Origin: Lutjanus erythropterus
Lineage: Eukaryota > Chordata > Actinopteri > Lutjaniformes > Lutjanidae
Assembly: GCA_020091685.1 (NCBI GenBank)
Contig: CM034591.1
Span: 14,724,043-14,788,042 of the forward strand
Reading direction: 5' to 3'
Length of the DNA: 64,000 bases
Below, one piece after another: positions 1-11,900 of this stretch (position 1 is the first letter of the stretch; every line of letters begins with the position of its first letter). The notes under the pieces were generated by a model, which was given only the letters and a program-made list of their open reading frames with translations, was not told the DNA's origin and made no database searches. The position numbers and the translations under genes were made by a program.

Positions 1-600
1 GAAACTGTTTTGTAAAAAGTGGAGCCAAAAGGTTGTTTTTTGATATCATTTTGTACTGTAACAAAGTGTATCAACCTGTATCAAGCGTAAGTGTAATCAA
101 ATTTTTTTCTGCCTGAAATAGTTTTTGTGTGCACCATCAAATAACTACCTACAGGATGATGTTGTGTCTGAGTAATTATTATTCACATGTCTCAAAGTAT
201 TTATCTGTTTTCGATGGCAGAGATACTAATTTTCTGAACATTTCAGAACCATTTTCAAACCAAATCATGTGTGTTGTAGCTGCATTTCACTGTTGCTCTC
301 CTGTAGTGGTAACAAGTTGATACTTGAAACCGTCTTGCTTTAATGTGAAACTCAGGTTTTAGTAGGGGTCGTTTCTTAGAAGATGTTTTGCATCATTAGG
401 ATTTTGTGTTCATTATTACTACAACATAGAGGGACTGCACAATAACCAACTATGTATATTTTTATGCCTTGTCATCTATCGCTCTGCAACATTTCATGTG
501 TGTATATAAACAACTTTTTACTGTACGTTCAACAAAAGATGTTTGTTAAATATGTTTGATATGCATTCACACAATTAAACATTTGTTTACATCATCCTTG
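1..600 (+). other. possible 3' UTR tail of a plus-strand gene to the left
   Basis: No convincing coding frame is present. The stretch is AT-rich and resembles a vertebrate 3' UTR. An ATTAAA hexamer at 574-579 is followed about 20 bases later by a GT-rich run (ccttgtgtttgag), the usual layout of a cleavage and polyadenylation site. This is inference only: no upstream exon is in the window, and AT-rich intergenic DNA can look the same. Confidence 0.2.
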
Positions 601-651
601 TGTTTGAGATCCCAGCACAAGGCCACCATGGAGGCTACTGGTAGCCTAGTC

Positions 652-1349
652 CAGTGGTTCCCAACCTTTTTGACTTCTGATCCCTTAAATCAAAGGAACT
701 TACAGAAAATGTAAGTAATGTAAAAATTAGAGTAGGAAGATTTTTTTTAAGTTTTGCACCATGAGAATAAAATTGAAAATTTGAGAATTAAGCCAAAATG
801 TTGAGTATAAAATTGAAATGACTATTTTAATTTTACTCAACATGGTTTTAACTTTTTGCTCAACATTTTCACTTTATTCTTGACATTCTGACTTTATAAA
901 CTCAACATTTCAACTTGATTCTCAACATTAAAACTTGATTCTCAACATTTAAACTTTATGCTCAACTTTCTTCTTGACATTTCGAATTTATTCTCATTAT
1001 TTTCACTTTCTTAACGACATTTCAACTTTAATCTTGACAATTCCTCTTTATTCACATTTGGGCTTTATTCTTGGAATGTTTCTGTCATATTTTATTGTCA
1101 TTAATTGCTTATATTTATGACCAAATCTAACAAAGACATCTTTCTTTTTTTTTTATTTCTAGAGGCGTGAATGGGGAAAATTATCCAGTAATTCGTGAGA
1201 AAAAAAGCAAAGTTTTAAAGAGTGTATGAAAAATGATAGACTTTTGTGCAAGCATTCTATGTCCCCCCTGTCGTGTTAATCATTTTGTGACCTCTCAGTG
1301 GTTCTTGTGACCCCTTACTGGGTCCCAGCCCCCAGGTTGTGAACCACTG
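652..1349. mobile_element. hAT-like non-autonomous inverted-repeat transposon
   Basis: The left end starts CAGTGGTTCCCAACCT and the right end closes AGGTTGTGAACCACTG, which are inverted copies with one mismatch. The flanking 8-mers gcctagtc (644-651) and gccttttc (1350-1357) agree at 6 of 8 positions, fitting an old 8-bp target-site duplication typical of hAT elements. There is no transposase frame. The interior (about 830-1080) is a decayed tandem repeat of a unit of roughly 20 bases built on 'ttctcaacattt-aactttat'. Confidence 0.75.
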
Positions 1350-1357
1350 GCCTTTTC

Positions 1358-2279
1358 ATGTCAATCAAATTGATTCCTCATAACATAATTGGGGGACAAG
1401 GAGAGGAAAAAATAAATATACTGAAGGTATAAGGGGTAAAAGAAATTAATGCATAAATGCAAAAAAAAAAGCACTAGCAGAGTTTAATGTCCTTGTTTAG
1501 TTTTTGGCTGTTGTGTGTGTTAACTGTGTGTGTCTGTTGTGTCTGGAGGGTGTAGGGCTTGGGGGTCAAGGGATCATGGATGTCTTATTTAAGGAAAGTG
1601 ACAGTCCAATAGAATCATTGTTTAAAAGATCAGCCAGTTCAAATAGCTCACTAGCAGCACTCAGGATAATCAGGCCAATTATGGCTCCTCTGCCACATTC
1701 TTTAGGAATGGTATATGTGATTTCCTGCTTGTGAAGCAAGTTACTGCCACAGCAACCCTGTTAAAATCTATCACTCTACCACATATTTATAATTATGATA
1801 TGTGATAAACAGTGTTAAACAAATAATAGCCTTAAGGACACCAGAATCACTTTCTTGCTATGAGGGTGGATAGTTCACTTAATTTAAACAGCAATCATTC
1901 AAAAGTAGGCACCTTACCTCTTAAAATTATATCACTGCCCTAAGAAACGCTTTACTCGCTGAAATGAAAAATACAGAAATATACATAATAATGACTTTGT
2001 GTCTAAATCCTTCTGAATGAGTATCTTTAAATGAGATGTTAGTCTTTCTTTTTTGCTTACAAATGGGATCTGTCTGGGTCAAATTAAGTGAAAAAAAAGA
2101 CCTTGAGTAAAATGACATTCACTGAAAAATATCAGACTTTTTCTTAGATCATAAATTTAGCAGGTATCCAGTGGAGGAAGAAATATTCGATCTTGTAGCT
2201 ATGCCAAAGTGTAGAAATCATGTTAGAACAAGAAGGTAAGCGTACAAAAATTTTGATTAAAATTTGTCACTTGTCAATT
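1358..2279. other. no gene seen (AT-rich intergenic)
   Basis: AT-rich sequence with short A runs. The open frames here are short, have no recognisable domain, and look like chance. No inverted repeat was seen. Confidence 0.5.
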
Positions 2280-2815
2280 TGTCAATTCAATTTAGCAGAA
2301 GCTTTTATCCAAATGATGTGCATCTGAGAGCTAATACAATACAGGTAAACATTTAATCAGGTGAGAACAACATGAATAAGTGCCAAAAGAACAGAAGTAT
2401 CAAAATATACTTAAAGTCTCAAAAGTAAAAGTACCCATCAAGCTGAATTTCAGAATTATGTGGGCTATATTATATATTTGAATTATAATTACTGATGTAT
2501 TAATGTGTACGTTAATTTTATTGTTGCAGTTGGTGAAGGTGGAGCTAATTTTTAATTACTTTATTTTTAATTACTTTATATACAGCTAGATTGTGATTTT
2601 TCCCCCAAGCATAAATAAAGTCTTGTCTTAACATATACTAATACTTAAATGTATTTCTTATTAAAAGTTGTATTATTATTTTGACTCTGCAAAGTCATTA
2701 TATGAGTAAAAGGTACAATATTTACCCCTGAAATGTAGTGGAGTTGTTGCAGAAAACGGAAATACAAAAATAAAAAAATTGAGTAAACGTGCTCAATTAC
2801 TTTCCACCCCTGCTG
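2280..2815. mobile_element. fish hAT-type MITE remnant
   Basis: The segment contains the pieces 'aaaagtaaaagtaccca' and, at its right end, 'gagtaaacgtgctcaattactttccaccc'. I recognise these as decayed versions of a very common fish repeat end (gagtaaatgtacttagttactttccaccactg). No transposase is present and the left end is not well defined. The family assignment is from memory and should be checked with a repeat library. Confidence 0.4.
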
Positions 2816-2989
2816 GTATGGAATAATTTTGAAACCAGGTTGAATATTTTTTATGTACTGACGATAATTTATGTTAATGATCTGTCTTTAGTAGCAACAG
2901 GAACTTCTGTCATTATTTGGTGTCACAGTCGAGTTTGTTTAGAGGGGGCACCTGGAGATTTAGCTAACCAGTCAGGCTAACAGCAAGTA

Positions 2990-3260
2990 TCAGCGTTCAC
3001 ATTAACGAACGAAACGCGGTGGACAGTTTAAGAGAAATTGGTCCTCATTCCCAAGTTTTAGGCTCTTACAAGAGCAAAAGTAAGTAAATCTAACTAACTT
3101 ACAACACACAGAAGAACCTCTTAAACGTGGACGCTTGTTTTTGTTTAGCAAGATGAACGTTATCTGCTCTGCTGGTGACTGTTGTTGCTAGGAAACAGCT
3201 TCCTTCACTAAGTGCTGCCAACGGTTACGACTGACTCCCCTGGAAAACACCCTGTAAGTA
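2990..3260 (+). promoter_or_regulatory. candidate promoter / non-coding first exon with X-box-like site
   Basis: CpG density rises here: about ten CpGs in 270 bp, against very few in the flanks. At 3184-3196 the sequence GTTGCTAGGAAAC resembles the RFX X-box (GTNRCC spacer RGNAAC), which drives ciliary and some other genes. Two strong plus-strand donor sequences follow possible first exons: GTAAGTAAA near 3079 and GTAAGTATT near 3252. No good coding frame opens here (the ATG at 3153 stops after 11 codons), so any exon would be untranslated. No downstream exon was found. Confidence 0.35.
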
Positions 3261-3299
3261 TTTCGAGAAGCAAGCAGAATTGTTTTTAAGTTCATTATT

Positions 3300-4500
3300 G
3301 ACCTTGACAAAAAAACACGGTGACAATAATCCTAACTCATCGTCCATTTACATATTTTTTTTCCGGAGCTTTCAACTAACTGCATTTGCTCAGTTGTCAA
3401 CGAGTTAAGCTAGCTCAGTTTTCCTCACAGCCTAATCAAAGTATGAAACTTAAGTGACTGAAGGAAGGTTGCGATATGCAGTTAAGAGCTGCAGGAAAAG
3501 CTAAGTGTGGACCTTGAGTCAAGATTTTTGTATGTCACTCTACTGGCTTTAAGTGTTTTGCAAGGCAAGTCTCAAGTTAAGTTTTAACAGCAAGTTCAAG
3601 GTACAAGTCTTGTCAAAGCAAAGGACAAGTTAGCAGAAATTGCCTGAGCAATATAGATTAAATCAAATATCACAATATTTTTGACCAAACACCTCAGTAT
3701 CAATATTTATTGATTTTATGACAATATTTTGGGGATAACTATTTGTGATTTCACAAAAAATGAGCTAACACAACGATATGTTTGATAAATAATCGTCAGT
3801 AATCTATATATAATGACTAAAGGCAAATAACAGAACAGTTGGTAGTCTGGTAAGATGAAGCTGGTAAATTCAGAAAAAGACATCACTTTACTGTAATGCA
3901 CTTTTTGTCATATCACTATATAATGGTATACATGATCTAAAATGACATTTAGACTCATATCATGATGTGGATGTAATATTGATACATTGCCTAGAGTCTT
4001 TGCAAAATGAAAGTGAATTGCAGGACTTATATGATTACCATTAAAATGAATTGCCATTTGAATGTGTTTTTCCCACACACATGACTGAAACTAAGTCCAT
4101 TTAATGCATAATCTGGTAATTAAGTAATTAAATCTGAATATTTTTGCTCTCTGGTCATTTTAACATTTTAGAAAGTCAAGTCTAAGGCAAGTGTAAGCAG
4201 TTAAGTCTGAAGTCCAGACTCAGCTCTTCACATACTCTGACTTGAGTCATAATTATAAGACATCCCCATTTTCTTTACTGAATGCAGTGTTTTTCTATTG
4301 ACTGTGTTTGTCAGTTCAACCAGAATGAATCTGAGTTGGATTTTTGTTAAATACTACTGGGTCCTGGAGACCAAATCTGACCAGTAGATTCAATTCAAGG
4401 AGAGACACTGTACTTGACACTGAACCTAGACAACAGTAAAACACTGCCATCTGGTGGAGAGATTGCCTCAATGCACGTGGTTCTGATGGGGAGGAAATGA
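3300..4500. other. no gene seen; repeat fragments with CAAGTC motifs
   Basis: There is no convincing coding frame. Around 3500-3640 and 4170-4250 the sequence repeats variants of 'aagtcaagtctaaggcaag', which look like pieces of a dispersed fish repeat. The rest is plain AT-rich DNA. Confidence 0.4.
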
Positions 4501-4539
4501 AGCGTCACACAAAAGGCCTTCCGTTTCAACGCAATCACA

Positions 4540-4545
4540 TTTATT
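4540..4545 (-). terminator. nhs: candidate poly(A) signal for nhs
   Basis: Read on the minus strand this is AATAAA, followed within about 30 bases by a T/G-rich stretch (CCTTTTGTGTGACG). It could end a 3' UTR of about 3.7 kb. Other AATAAA hexamers lie at 4756-4761 and 4764-4769, so the true end is uncertain. Transcript data would settle it. Confidence 0.3.
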
Positions 4546-6142
4546 GGCTTTTTTTTTCTATGCACAGTTACTAAGCAGCCTGATGAGCTGTTAAAATGAA
4601 TTAGATATAGAATAATGGAATTTTCACAATGTTGTAACCCCCCCAAAAATAAATACAAGACTGAAGGTGTTGCACAGCTCCAAAATATACAAAGGCTTGG
4701 AAATAATCATGTAAACTTTGAAAAAAAAAAAAAAAAACTTTTTTGTTTTTATCATTTTATTGGTTTATTTTACAAAAGAAAGAATTTGAAACATTTTTTT
4801 TCTTTAAAAACTTATTTACAGGTTTATACAAAAATACAAAAGTGATTCAAATCTGTTAAGTCCTAGCTAGTTTTAAACATGGAGCCTTTTAAATAGATAG
4901 TTACACTGTGTCTTCAACATCTGTATTTTTTTTTCTGTTCTCTGTCACATATTTTAAAGTCTGTTTAGTGTTATTCCATACTGTACAGCTTTGAGAAAAA
5001 TTATCCAGTGGTTCTAATCACACTTCCCTGTAGGGCAAAATTGCGTGCAGACATTTGAAAACAGGTTGGGACAAAGACTCTATAAAGATTATAGATTCTT
5101 GTTTTGCTGTATGTCAAGCTATTGAGGACTGAGGTTTGAGAGGGTTAAACTCGAGTTTGCATGGCAATGTCATAGTGTTTCTCTCTAATCAAATTGTGTC
5201 AGTCAATCATCTACCCACTGCTTTTACAAATAAAGGAAACAGTCGTAAAAAACCTCTATAGCATCAACGCCAGGTACAGTACGGAAAAGTCACACTAAAC
5301 AAATAGTCAAATACTTTGAATATTTTTGTTTTAAAATCTTTAAATGGTATTTCACAGAGTCACATTGCATGTAATACTGTATCAACAGATCCATGTATTT
5401 TGATTATTCAGTAATAATGTTTTGTGGGAATCAAAATATTCTGCAATGAGTCAAAAGTAAAGACAATGACCTTTTCATCAGATCAAAATAGTTTTTGGGT
5501 CTATCAATGGATATATTTTTTCCATTTCTATGTGTTTTTTATTTGTACATGTTTTTTTTTCCAAAGTGGCGTGTCCAAATATGCACTTTAAACTGAATCA
5601 GCAGTTTCTCCAGGAGAATATTTCTCTCACTCCCAACTTCCACAGCTCCAGCAAGACTAGGACCCCAGCACCAGAAGTGTTCAGATTCTCCATCCCAACA
5701 GATTCTATATCATTTTCTTTACAGTCTCTTATACGTATGATTGTCCAGTGAGTAGATATACAGTACAAGATAAACCCCTGTTTGTGATCACGACTATACA
5801 GAACAGAATTAGCCAGACAGTTTGTACATCTATAGAACACACTATTGAACTTGACATTTGAACAGAAAATACAAAATCTTTTTTCGTGGTATGGAGACAT
5901 CCCTCAGATAAAAATAATGATATGGTGGTGTCCTTTTCTTTTCTTCTTCTTTTTTTCTTTACTTATTGCATGCGATAGAAAACACAACAAATAAAACAAT
6001 GAACAGGAACAAGTGCGCGTCAGCAATATGGGTATGACGAATGTAAAATTCTAATAGTCATTTCACAGCTTTTTACTCTCCCCATCGTACACAGTGTCAG
6101 TTCTGCAATTCAGATTCGCTGAGTATCAAACAGTTGTGGTTT

Positions 6143-6235
<93 letters not shown>
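6143..6235. repeat. (TATC)n / (GATA)n microsatellite
   Basis: About 23 uninterrupted tetranucleotide units. On the minus-strand nhs transcript it would read as a GATA repeat in the 3' UTR. It is likely polymorphic in length. Confidence 0.95.
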
Positions 6236-7792
6236 AGCATTTACAATAAAACAGTAATATGCTTGCTGAGGTATTCACAGAATACAGTGAATGGTTTCTA
6301 CTGAAGTATGGTCTCTGAATGTAAGAAGTATATGTGTTGTGTTTGCTGTGGTAGGCAGGTGAGAGTTCAAACTTTCCACTTATGATAGTTTCTTCTGTCA
6401 CACACTGGATACTGCTGTACGCGTAACATTTACTGGAAGGATGAGACAGATTTTATGTCATACTCTAACCCTGGTGTTAGATAGAAAAGGCTGCAGCAAT
6501 GCAATGGATACATTGCTGCCAAATGCTGTGGTATGCAGTCCTTTCTCCTCTTGTCTCCTCTCTTTCAGATTTTGTGATATGAAGTGTGGAGGGTAAGACA
6601 ACATGGTGTGCACCAGCCACTGGGTTGAGCTTTCACCTGTCTAATGCTACTGGGTCAGTGCAAATGAAGGAGAGGCAACAAGGAGAAGAGAACAGTGTAC
6701 ACTGTTGAGAGTTGTGTAATGTTAGTATCAGTGAGACCTGTTCTTCTTTGCTACACTCAGGTTGATTCCCTATAAAATTTCTGCTTGTTGTTTTATATAG
6801 ATATGACTTTTTATATTCAGTACAAATATACATATGCAATTTCATTATAAGATATATTTTCTTTTCAAGGAATATTCTTGAAGAATCATGAAGTGCAAAA
6901 GTGAGGTTGGTTCTTGGAAACCTTTCCAAATTCACCTCTAGTCAAACCGATTGAGGACCCTCTAAAGCATTTTCACCGTCTGCACTCAATGGCATCTTTA
7001 AAACTGCTTTGAAATGCACCTTTCCCACTTCAAGTCAGCACAGCAAGACTGGCCAGCAGCTGGAAAAGCTAAATCAGTCTAAACATAGTAGATTTCAAGG
7101 TTGGGTTTAAATAAGTATGTGATTGAATCCAGGTGGAACATGGCGCAGGTCCATGTATATGCGCAGAGACTTTTAAATGTCCTGCTTACAACCACCTCTA
7201 GTAGAGAAAGGCCACTGTGCGATTGTCCAAAATTAGCCGGTATCTTTGACAAATGGGCCCCATCTAGGCGCAAGCCCTTGCTCCTTCTTGTTAGACACTC
7301 AAATCCAAGACAAATCAATTGAGATCACTGGCAATGTGGTACAAATGTCACTAAAACCTTTCACAGTGAAAGACTAATTATTCTTATAATACAAAGGAAC
7401 CACAAAATGTCGACAGAAACCAGGATCCAGGGGATGTTTCCATATAGGGTCATGCAACATGGTGAAACTTTATCATCATGTTCTGAGGCGCAGTTTTACA
7501 AAAATACATGCATCATGTTATCTTTTTGGATATAATTAATGTGAAGAAATATATGATTGGCTCTGTGTGATATACTTTCTATGCCAGGTCTGCAGATGGA
7601 AATATTGTATATTCAATAAGTTAGTTGGTGCTGTGTTGTTAGTAACTTCCACCACTAAACAACCCTTGCTTGTTGGCAGGAATATTGAGTTTGGACTCTG
7701 GGAAGTCTGACCAATGCTTTGGGCACCAAAAGTTGAAAGAATATTAAATTTCATAAGAATTTTTCATTTTAATAAGAAAGCAGTTCCTCAGC

Positions 7793-7794
<2 letters not shown>

Positions 7795-7827
<33 letters not shown>
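7795..7827. repeat. (CA)n microsatellite
   Basis: About 16 perfect CA units in the probable nhs 3' UTR. Confidence 0.95.
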
Positions 7828-7828
<1 letters not shown>

Positions 7829-8289
7829 ATTCAAAACACAAGAAGTAGAAATATCAGTGGATGTTGCATGTGCTTGTTCATGCAAACACATTGTCCATTC
7901 TCCACAAAATTTCTTTTCTTATCATAATTTACCAAACATTTGGGACTTTTTTTTTCTTAAAAAAAAAAGACAGTTCAATCAAAATAGGTCTCAAGTCTTG
8001 CTCTTTTAACTATGAGGGAGCTATTCTTTTGATAATACAGTATTTAAGTATATCCTCAAAGTTTTCATAATCATCCCTTTATGATTCAGCATCTCACAAC
8101 ACTCTGTCTAACACCTTTAAATAGAATAATAGATCCAAAACTGAGTGCATTTTAGCAACAGTCAGATTTTGTGTGTCAGAAGAATTACACTATTGGCCTT
8201 GACGACACACCTATGATTAGAAAAGTAGAAGGGGCCATTTCAAATGTAGGACACAGCTAAGAATAGAGGACATCTCTCGTCAGGTGGTT

Positions 8290-8917
8290 TTAGGATGATC
8301 TGTCATCGTGGGGGCTCCCATCTGAGTTCTCTGTCTCCCCTTCAGAAATGGCTTGCATGGGGGCTGTGTAGAGGCGGCTGCGTGTACTGTAGCGACTGCT
8401 GTTGGCTACAGGGGGGATCCGAGAACGACCCTGTCGAGATGCAGCTGACATAGGCAAGGTTTTGGGGGTGAAACTCTCAGAGTTGGCCCTGGGGAAAAGA
8501 CCTGGTATCTGGATTGGTTCCAGGCCAGAAATCGGGGGCTCTTGGAGTGTAGAGAGTGGCTCCTCAGCCTGTCTAACAGGCCCTTCCTGAAGGGACTCCC
8601 CTGGGATTTTAGGGGTGATAGGGCTCTTCAGAATCTCTGTAGCTGACATGCGGTAGCTGGAATCAGATCTGCTACCTTTCTTCAGCAACAGGAGTTTAAA
8701 CTCCTCGTTTGACGTGCTGGATTTCTTGGCGCTGCGGTAGATTGGCACAGGGGCTCGTTGTGACCCAGAGGCAGTGGGTAAAGTGGCTGGGATGTTGAGA
8801 GGGGGAGCTGGCGGGATAATGACAGTGGAGACAGGAGCCACTGGTGCTGCAGGGCAAAGACGAGACTTCACGTTTAAGTCTCCTGAATCTTTACGGCCCA
8901 GGACCTTTCTCTTGGAT
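8290..8917 (-). CDS. nhs: nhs last coding exon
   Basis: The acceptor (TCATTCAG) precedes 8917. The exon starts with the third base of an Arg codon, giving [16 protein letters not shown]. It holds the family's C-terminal block: [19 protein letters not shown] and [12 protein letters not shown] at about 8620-8715, and [18 protein letters not shown] to [10 protein letters not shown] at 8293-8400. The TAA stop is at 8290-8292. A basic stretch (SKRKVLGRK) at its start could act as a nuclear localisation signal. The end DRSS appears slightly shorter than the human tail as I recall it (…DRSSQSST). Confidence 0.93.
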
Positions 8918-11900
8918 CTGAATGAGGAAATCACAGAAATCCTAATTAAGATTTAGACAATGGATGAATAGTTGGGTAGACAAAATAACTAATTTATAGT
9001 AGTTGGGTCACCACTCAAATCTGACAAACAGATGCAGTACATGCAGTACAAATAGGCTGACCACCAATGCAAAATTTACAGCACCTGTGTATCATGGCAA
9101 ACAGGTCCTCAGTAGTACGGGTCTTATTGGGTGATGTGATAATAATGTCATCATCCACTTTGGTGTCATCCGTCATGGGAGAGAGCGAATTATCACTGGG
9201 CGTTGAATCTGCAGCACACAAGATCCCTATCACATGTCATCTGGATGTCTGGTCATTTAGTATACAATCGGTGAAATAACCATCCTAAAGATTACTACGT
9301 GATTAACCAGCTATGGTAGCAGCAGTTGGCTCCTTTCTTACCTAGATAAGTAACAGTATATTTCTGTAATCTTCACAAAAGAGTAGTACTTCTGCTTGTT
9401 GGATTTAGTTTAAAAGCTTACCTTTACTGAAGTAGTCCTCAGTATCAGGAGTGGTGGAGTCATCTTTGCTCTCCTGTGGCTGCTGCTGATGGGCACTTCT
9501 GGTAGCACCTGATGTCACTTCCTCCTCCTCTTCTTGATCTTCATGTCCTCCTTTCCTTGCATCGCTGATTAGGTAAGGATGCGATGTCTCCATTGTGGTA
9601 CCAGGCACTTTGACTGGACTAGCCCAGGGCCCTGAGTCTAAGTGGGATACCCCAGCAAACTCATACGCTGGGGGTGGAGGGTGGTCCGATCGCATGCCTC
9701 CTCTGGAACATGCAGCCCTCGGTGGCTCTTTCACCTGCTCTTCCTCTTCTTCCTCCTCCTCCTCATCATCATCATCATCCTGGGAGAACGAACGCTCCCC
9801 CAAAACCCTAAACTCAGGGTGTGCATGAGTTGAATGTGTGAGCCCTCTGAACTCTGTGTGCGAGTGGATATGCGTGTGTAGATCCACAGGCGAAGGGTGT
9901 GGAGCACGAGGCACAGGCCGATGCAAAGGTGAACTGTCCTCTGAGAGGTCTGATGATGGGTCCATCCGGGTTCTGAAGGCTGTCATTGCCCAGAAGGTTC
10001 CGGGTCCATAGCGGTCCTGTCTGAGAAGCAGGCTTTCATAGGATGGAGGCCCATCAGGGTGCCGGCCAGGGGGAGGTGGTAAGTGTTCAGGAGAGGAGGT
10101 GTGGTCATGACATGGGGGTCTAGGAGGTGGTCTGCGAGGAGGGAGAGGCCTAGTATTGATTGGTGGTGGAGCCAGAGTAGAAGTACTGGGAGGACATTTA
10201 GGTCTTGTAACAGTCTCTGCTCCGCTTGCTGTTTCCTGGTCTGTAGCCGTAGCACTTTCTGTAGATTGACTAATAGAATGGAGCTGTACAGATCGAAGAG
10301 CAGATGGAGTTATCACCGATAGATTGGAGTTGGGAATTGTTGGAACAGAGTTTGAACTTGGCAGAGGGTTGGTATTTGGGGCCTCAGGAACCAACAACTT
10401 TGTTCCGGTGGCTAAAACATTTGCAACTCTGTGTTTGCTGTGGTGGAGCGTGTGCATGTGATGCGTCCGGTGGGATAGTGTGTGTCTGACATATCCACCA
10501 TGGAGAACATTGAGATCAAGTTGAGAAGGTGGAGGTGGGAAGTCTGGGTCTCTCTTATAGCCAGAGGAAATGGAAGCTCCATCTCTTGGGAAGTGCTGCA
10601 GGGAAGAGAGCGAAGACTTCCTCTCGGGCACTTTCGGCTTCCTCTTGCCAGTTGAGGGAGACAGTGGTCCTGGGAAGAATGCTGCTGAAGAAGAGGGCAA
10701 GGTTGACGTTGGAGTCTCTGATTGGCTGGAATAGCCACTTGATGGTGAGGCCAGGCCAGCCAGCTTCTCAGGTGACCCAAGTTTGAAGTCTCCGGGTGGT
10801 AAGGGTGGACTAGCTGCCCTGGTTTCTGAAGCCTGGGTAAGGGCCTGCGTTTGGGTTTCTGTGGAGGAGGAAGAGCTGTCTGGTGACTTGATACACTCCA
10901 TGACAGTAGTGCCTGTGGCTGTGCTTGAGTTGGACATGGACGTGTACTCACCATTGTTGGACTTCAGCTCAGTATTGTGAAGCCACAGGTCTGCATAGTC
11001 AGATTGCACAGCACCTTCATCCTTAAATGAGTGTGTATCTGCAGAGCTGAAGGACATGGGCTCTACTATGTCCACAGTTTCACCCAGTCCCATTCCCCAA
11101 GTTCCCAAAGGCTCTGCCACTAGACAAGATGTCTGCAATGGTTCTGGAGCACCTCCAATCTCTAGCTCCAGGTCCAGCTTCATATCTGTGGAAGACAAGG
11201 TAAGCTCTTGTTCACTAACCGTCTTTGGTTGATCCTGATCTGCCTGTGTGTCCGTTCCAACATCAACACAACTACTGGGCTCTTTCAGCGAGGAGGTCCG
11301 TTTGGGTGGTGGAGGTTTGACTTTTGGTTTCCTCAGCGGGCGACAGGTCCTCCCCAGGGTCATAGTGCCTGCTCTGAAATCCGCTGAGGGCTGGGGGTAC
11401 GCTCCATGGGATAGTGGTGCTGCCACAGTGTTGGATTGGCCACAGTCAGGTCCTGGGTCTGCATAGTTATACATGTATCCTCTGTAACTCTGATTACATT
11501 CCTCAAAATGCACAGAAGAGGAGTAGAAACCTTCTGTATCAGATTGGTAATGAGAGCCAGGCTCTTTTTCAGTGTTGCTGGTCTTGTCACTGAAACAGGT
11601 TTGGTCTTCTAGACCTTGTTTGGAGCCGTACTCCTGGGCTAACCCATGGCTTTGGCTCAGGTTTTGGGTCTGGTCAGGGTCATGGTCTGGATCAGTCTGA
11701 TCTTGGTCTGGAGGGTATGTCCACTCCCCCTCACTGGCTGTACTGACCCCTGCATCATCCAGCTGGTCCGTGGCTGAGGATGTGAACGAGCTTGACCTGT
11801 GGCCCTGGCCCTGCGGTCTGAGGTCAGAGTGGTATGAGGGATCCAGGGAGAATCCCTCATCAATGGCATTGGGCACAGTGTTAAGTGACAGCTCTGAGTC

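Larger units (their letters stand above)
4546..8289 (-). other. nhs: probable 3' UTR of nhs
   Basis: This directly follows the nhs stop codon (TAA at 8290-8292 on the minus strand) and has no credible gene of its own. The NHS family is known for long 3' UTRs. The segment is AT-rich and holds a (TATC)n tract and a (CA)n tract. Several frames up to 100 codons on the minus strand (for example 5598-5900 and 6633-6935) have no family resemblance and are taken as chance. The extent of the UTR is inferred. Confidence 0.4.

Noticed and set aside
6143..6235. CRISPR-like array
   Set aside because: Simple tetranucleotide microsatellite with no spacers; host is an animal.
5598..6935. Two 100-codon minus-strand frames (5598-5900 and 6633-6935)
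   Set aside because: Both lie in the probable nhs 3' UTR, have no domain signal and ordinary AT-rich composition.
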